Below, in pieces: positions 13,165 to 16,176 of a stretch of DNA of 16,176 bases (its first letter is position 1; the number at the start of each line of letters is the position of its first letter). The notes under the pieces were generated by a model. The model was given only the letters and a program-made list of their open reading frames with translations, was not told the DNA's origin and searched no databases. Origin of the DNA: Myxococcales bacterium (GTDB lineage: Bacteria; Myxococcota_A; Polyangia; Polyangiales; JADJMO01). The stretch is taken from assembly GCA_021783935.1 (NCBI GenBank), contig JAJXTK010000050.1:1-16176 (forward strand). Direction: 5' to 3'. Position numbers and translations under genes: made by a program.

Positions 13165-14973
13165 TCAAATGTGCGAGTTGATGATCGTCCCCTTGCCCGT
13201 CTCGTCGCTCGCCGTCACCGAGTGCCAGCCGGGGGGCAGCGGCGGGTCGGTCCAGAAGAAGACCTTGCGCGCGTCGATCGGCGAGAGGTTCACGCAGCCG
13301 TGCGATCGCGGCGTGCCGTACTCGTCGTGCCAGTAGGCGGCGTGAAGAGCGTAGCCCGCCTCGAAGTACTGCACCCACGGCACATCGCGCAGCTCGAACT
13401 TGTTGTCGACCTCGTTCGCGTCCATCGTCGTGGTCACGTGCTTGTCGCGGATCTTGAAGACGCCGCGCACGGTCGACTTGCTCGTCTTCGGATCGCCGAT
13501 GCCGTCTTGCCCCGTCGAGACGAGCGTCGCGTAGACCGGCTTGTCCCCTTCGAAGAGGATCAGCGTCTGCTTCATGACGCTCAGGTCGACCCACTTCTGG
13601 GTCCCCTTGGCGAAGCCGGGCCACTCGTCGGGCTTGCGCGCGATGATGATGTCGTTCTTGCGCAGCCAGCGCCCGTCCTTCATCTCGAAGTAGCGCGCGC
13701 CGCCGATCGTCTGGTCCTTGCCGGTGAGCGCGACGGCCTGCCGGAAGACCAGCTCGCCGTCCTCCTTGGGCGCGCCGCCCTCGAGGCGCCAGCACTTGGT
13801 GCCCTTGTGCTCCTTCGCGTTCGCGTGCGCGAAGGCGATCGGCAGCGTGAAGTCGGCCGAGAGCTCGACGCCGTGCCACTGCGAGCCGGTGTTCGGCTTC
13901 AGCTTGCTCGCCGGCACCAGGCGCAGATCGGTGGTCACCGCGAACTGCCGGAAATTCCCCTCGGCGCCCGTCGTGAACGCGTCGATGAGCGCGAGCCCCG
14001 TGTGGCGCTTCACGCGCCCCGCGATCACCGCGTACTTCGGCGCGATGAACGCCGACAGGTGCGGCACCTTGCGCTCGCCCCCTTGGAGCCACCACGGCAC
14101 CGGCTCGTTCGGCGCGTCGGCGCCGAGCAGCTCGAGGAGCGACAGCTCGCGCGACGGACGGGCGAGTGCGGCGTCGCCCGCGTCGATGGGCGCGCCCGCG
14201 TCGACGATGGCGACCGACTCGGGCGCCGGGGCCGCCTCGTCGCCGTCGTCGTCGGCGTCCTTGCCCTTGTGCTTGCCCTTCTTGGTGTCCTTGACCCCCT
14301 CGAACATCGGGCCCGAGACGGTGATGGGGCGGCCGCGATCGAGCTCGGGGACGTCGTTCGCGCCGGGGGTGACGCTCGCGAGCTCCTTCTCGTGCCGCTT
14401 GTACCAACGCAGGTGGTTGTCGAGCTTGAACTCGTACTGCAGCTGCTCCTCCTTCGAGGGGATTCGCAGGTACTGCGGGGCGACGCTGCGCACGAACGCG
14501 TAGCGGTACGGCATCGGCTTGGTGAGGTCGGGGCGCCGCTGCTTGGTGACCCTCACGACCGGATCGTCGAGGTTGGTCGTCGCGTACTCGCCGACGCAGA
14601 CGTGGCCGAGCGGCTTGATCTCGTACCAGCCGCCCGGGCAGCCGGCGGTCCCCTCGGGCTTGTCGCCGCGCGCGACGATCGCCCCCGATCGCAGGTAGCC
14701 GATGCGCCCCGACGACTTGCTCGGCGAGGCGTAGATCCACGCCGTGAGCGCGACGGCGGCCAGCGTCGGCCCCTGCGGCACCGCCGACGACAGCGTCAGC
14801 GGATCGACCGACGAAGAGGCGCTCGCGAGGCTCGTCGGCGCGCTCGAGGGGGCCGACACGGGGGCCGCGTCGAGAGGCTTCTTCTTGCACGCCGCGACGC
14901 CGGCGAGCGAGAGGGCGCTCGCGACCACGCACGCGACGTTGCGGAAGAACCGACCACCGACCGAGCTCGACAC
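13165..14973 (-). CDS. Lipoprotein L,D-transpeptidase (YkuD domain) with SH3-like domain
   Basis: The product has 602 aa from GTG at 14973, preceded by GGAGG with a 4-nt gap. A signal peptide ends in lipobox VAAC (Cys29), followed by a Ser/Ala/Pro linker (30-70). Residues about 75-131 look like a bacterial SH3 domain (IYASPS, GYLRSGAIV, GGWYEIKPLGHVCVGEY). A Lys/Asp/Gly low-complexity stretch (about 228-262) separates this from a middle region of unknown fold. The C-terminal YkuD domain (about 470-585) carries the catalytic signature SHGCVNLSP, with Cys560 as nucleophile, His558, and His544 in LHAAYWHDEYG. Such enzymes make 3-3 peptidoglycan cross-links or attach proteins to peptidoglycan in the periplasm. 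Family length is usually 150-350 aa, so this is large. The usual HG after the first His reads HA. It is divergent from the Ser/Thr kinase gene and convergent with the X-Pro array. Confidence 0.9.
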   Translation of the reverse strand: MSSSVGGRFFRNVACVVASALSLAGVAACKKKPLDAAPVSAPSSAPTSLASASSSVDPLTLSSAVPQGPTLAAVALTAWIYASPSKSSGRIGYLRSGAIVARGDKPEGTAGCPGGWYEIKPLGHVCVGEYATTNLDDPVVRVTKQRRPDLTKPMPYRYAFVRSVAPQYLRIPSKEEQLQYEFKLDNHLRWYKRHEKELASVTPGANDVPELDRGRPITVSGPMFEGVKDTKKGKHKGKDADDDGDEAAPAPESVAIVDAGAPIDAGDAALARPSRELSLLELLGADAPNEPVPWWLQGGERKVPHLSAFIAPKYAVIAGRVKRHTGLALIDAFTTGAEGNFRQFAVTTDLRLVPASKLKPNTGSQWHGVELSADFTLPIAFAHANAKEHKGTKCWRLEGGAPKEDGELVFRQAVALTGKDQTIGGARYFEMKDGRWLRKNDIIIARKPDEWPGFAKGTQKWVDLSVMKQTLILFEGDKPVYATLVSTGQDGIGDPKTSKSTVRGVFKIRDKHVTTTMDANEVDNKFELRDVPWVQYFEAGYALHAAYWHDEYGTPRSHGCVNLSPIDARKVFFWTDPPLPPGWHSVTASDETGKGTIINSHI

Positions 14974-15206
14974 TACGCCTCCAGCGACCTCTCGTACGCC
15001 TAACTACCCACGAACGGGCAAGGATCCAAAGCCGTGCTGACGGCCGGGCGCGACGAGCCGCGCCCCGAGGGGCTTGGACGCGCGCGGCGGGGGCCCGATT
15101 TCTGGGCCAATCGAGGCTCGGGCACGAGCGTCCGACGGGCGTGCGCGCTTCTTCGCACCGATCGCGTGCTTGGCCCGGCGACGCTCCGGTAGCATACCGA
15201 GCCCAC
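14974..15206. promoter_or_regulatory. 233-bp divergent region between L,D-transpeptidase and Ser/Thr kinase
   Basis: It contains the transpeptidase ribosome site (GGAGG, minus strand, 14978-14982) and three small dyads: GCCGT-GCTG-ACGGC (15031-15044), GCCCC-GA-GGGGC near 15061, and GGCCC-7 nt-GGGCC (15092-15108). TAGCAT at 15190-15195 could be a -10 for the kinase, 11 nt before its ATG, but no -35 is convincing. No coding sequence is seen. Confidence 0.45.
14978..14982 (-). promoter_or_regulatory. Ribosome binding site of the L,D-transpeptidase (GGAGG)
   Basis: GGAGG on the minus strand, 4 nt before the GTG at 14971-14973, decides that start, which also gives the lipoprotein signal peptide. 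Confidence 0.65.
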
Positions 15207-16176
15207 ATGGAGGCCTACCCCATCGCCGGCTCTGTCATCGCGGGGCGCTACCGGATCGACGCGCTCCTCGGCGAGGGGGGCATGGGCGCCGTCTTCCGCG
15301 CGACCGAGCTGTCGCGCAACCTCGGCGTCGCGATCAAGTTCCCGTCGCCCGAGATGCGCATACGCCCCGGCATGGCGAGCCGCTTCGCGAACGAAGCGAC
15401 CGCCGCCGCGCGCATCGCGTGCGAGCACGTGGTGCAGATCTACGGCGTCGAGGCGACCGAGCAGGGCACCCCCTTCATCGTGATGGAGCTGCTCGAGGGG
15501 CGCGATCTCGACGCCGTCGTCGAGCGCGAGGCGCCGCTGCTGCCGGCGCGCGCGGTGCACTTCACGCTGCAGATCCTCCGCGCGCTGCAGGTCGCGCACA
15601 TCGCGGGGGTCGTGCACCGCGATCTGAAGCCGAGCAACGCGCTCATCGTCACGCGCGACGGCGACCCCGACTACCTCAAGCTCATCGACTTCGGCATCAC
15701 CAAGATCCTCGGCGACGACAAGGGGCTCACCAAGACGTCGACCACGCTCGGCACCCCGGCGTACATGGCCCCCGAGCAGGCCACGCGCGCCAAGTCGGCC
15801 GACGCGCGCAGCGATCTCTACTCGGTCGGCGTGGTCCTCTACGAGCTGCTCACGCGCCGGCAGCCATTCGAAGGCCAGTCGCAGAACGAGGTCGTCATCA
15901 AGATCTGCACCGAGCCGCCGATGCCGATCCGCACCGCGCGCCCCGATCTGCACCCGGGGCTCGCGGGCGCGGTCGAGCACGCGCTCGTGAAGGCCCCGCT
16001 CGGTCGCTTCCCGACCGCCGAGGCGTTCGCGGCGGCGCTCGAGCCCTTCGCCGACGCGCGCTCGCGGGCGGTGATCGAGCGCATCCACGCCGGCGGCGGC
16101 GGGGCCTTCCTGACGGGCGGCGCGCTCGCCGCCGCGCCGCCGCCGCTCGCCGAGGAGCCGCTGCCGCCGCGCGCGC
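15207..16176 (+). CDS. Hanks-type serine/threonine protein kinase (3' end outside the window)
   Basis: Visible are 323 residues from ATG at 15207. The kinase domain (about 14-282) is complete: Gly loop LGEGGMGAVF (21-30), Lys44 in VAIK, Glu63 of helix C, catalytic loop HRDLKPSN (137-144, Asp139 base), DFG (161-163, Mg2+), activation segment to GTPAYMAPEQ (182-191), Asp203 in SDLYSVGVVLYEL and the usual RFPTAEAF end. It is an RD kinase, so activation-loop phosphorylation (Thr-rich KTSTTLGT) is likely. After residue 295 a Gly/Ala then Pro-rich linker begins, as in bacterial PknB-type kinases before a transmembrane segment or sensor domain; what follows is not visible. Myxobacteria carry many such kinases, so the target cannot be deduced. 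It faces away from the transpeptidase gene, and a link to envelope control is speculation. Confidence 0.93.
   Translation, partial: MEAYPIAGSVIAGRYRIDALLGEGGMGAVFRATELSRNLGVAIKFPSPEMRIRPGMASRFANEATAAARIACEHVVQIYGVEATEQGTPFIVMELLEGRDLDAVVEREAPLLPARAVHFTLQILRALQVAHIAGVVHRDLKPSNALIVTRDGDPDYLKLIDFGITKILGDDKGLTKTSTTLGTPAYMAPEQATRAKSADARSDLYSVGVVLYELLTRRQPFEGQSQNEVVIKICTEPPMPIRTARPDLHPGLAGAVEHALVKAPLGRFPTAEAFAAALEPFADARSRAVIERIHAGGGGAFLTGGALAAAPPPLAEEPLPPRA

Noticed and set aside
12948..13181. A 77-aa X-Pro peptide gene starting at GTG 12948
   Set aside because: The G-run is too far upstream to act as its ribosome site, there is no signal or domain, and every internal GTG or ATG would be an equally good start.
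15170..15190. A sigma-54-like TGGC...GC element before the kinase
   Set aside because: The GG and GC pairs are 11 rather than 12 bases apart and the rest of the consensus is poor.
1..16176. CRISPR arrays, tRNA or rRNA genes, prophage or defence islands
   Set aside because: No regularly spaced repeats with unique spacers, no cloverleaf or rRNA sequence, and no integrase, nuclease or toxin-antitoxin motif was found on either strand.

Overview
The window is very GC-rich (roughly 70% by eye), with strong G/C third-position bias, several GTG starts, many lipoproteins with low-complexity linkers, a Hanks-type Ser/Thr kinase and a secreted subtilase with a Gly/Cys-then-hydrophobic-then-Arg C-terminal anchor. 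Together these suggest a myxobacterium-like member of the Myxococcota. This is inference from composition and protein style; no rRNA or other marker is present.

Layout, left to right: (1) the 3' end of a gene running in from the left edge, with a C-terminal domain resembling the MXAN_5187 type; (2) a large secreted S8 protease with divergent catalytic motifs and inserted calcium-loop-like repeats, whose last codons and stop lie in a short element of inverted repeats (3169-3297); (3) an OsmC/Ohr-type peroxidase on the minus strand; (4) a 489-bp divergent control region; (5) an EmrA/EmrB-type drug-efflux pair with a 4-nt GTGA overlap; (6) a minus-strand lipoprotein with Asp-Pro pentapeptide repeats; (7) a 748-aa beta-helix lipoprotein; (8) pyrB, a stand-alone aspartate carbamoyltransferase catalytic chain; (9) a 502-aa secreted lipoprotein of uncertain function with a C-terminal Ig-like domain; (10) a 222-bp hexanucleotide array that reads as X-Pro dipeptides in no recognised gene; (11) a lipoprotein L,D-transpeptidase; (12) the first 323 codons of a Ser/Thr protein kinase, cut by the right edge.

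The genes do not form one pathway. Most are single transcription units, often in tail-to-tail pairs with tiny gaps (13 nt at 7066-7078, 8 nt at 10151-10158). Only emrA-emrB is a clear operon; the partial first gene and the protease may be co-transcribed. The common theme is the cell envelope: one secreted or anchored protease, four predicted lipoproteins, a tripartite-type efflux pump lacking its outer-membrane partner here, and a peptidoglycan cross-linking enzyme. pyrB and OsmC are housekeeping genes among them.

I do not see a convincing new defence, mobile or biosynthetic system. The points most worth a second look are the inverted-repeat element that ends the protease gene, the X-Pro hexanucleotide array, the unusual protease catalytic motifs, and the -10-like hexamers placed exactly 6 nt before some start codons.
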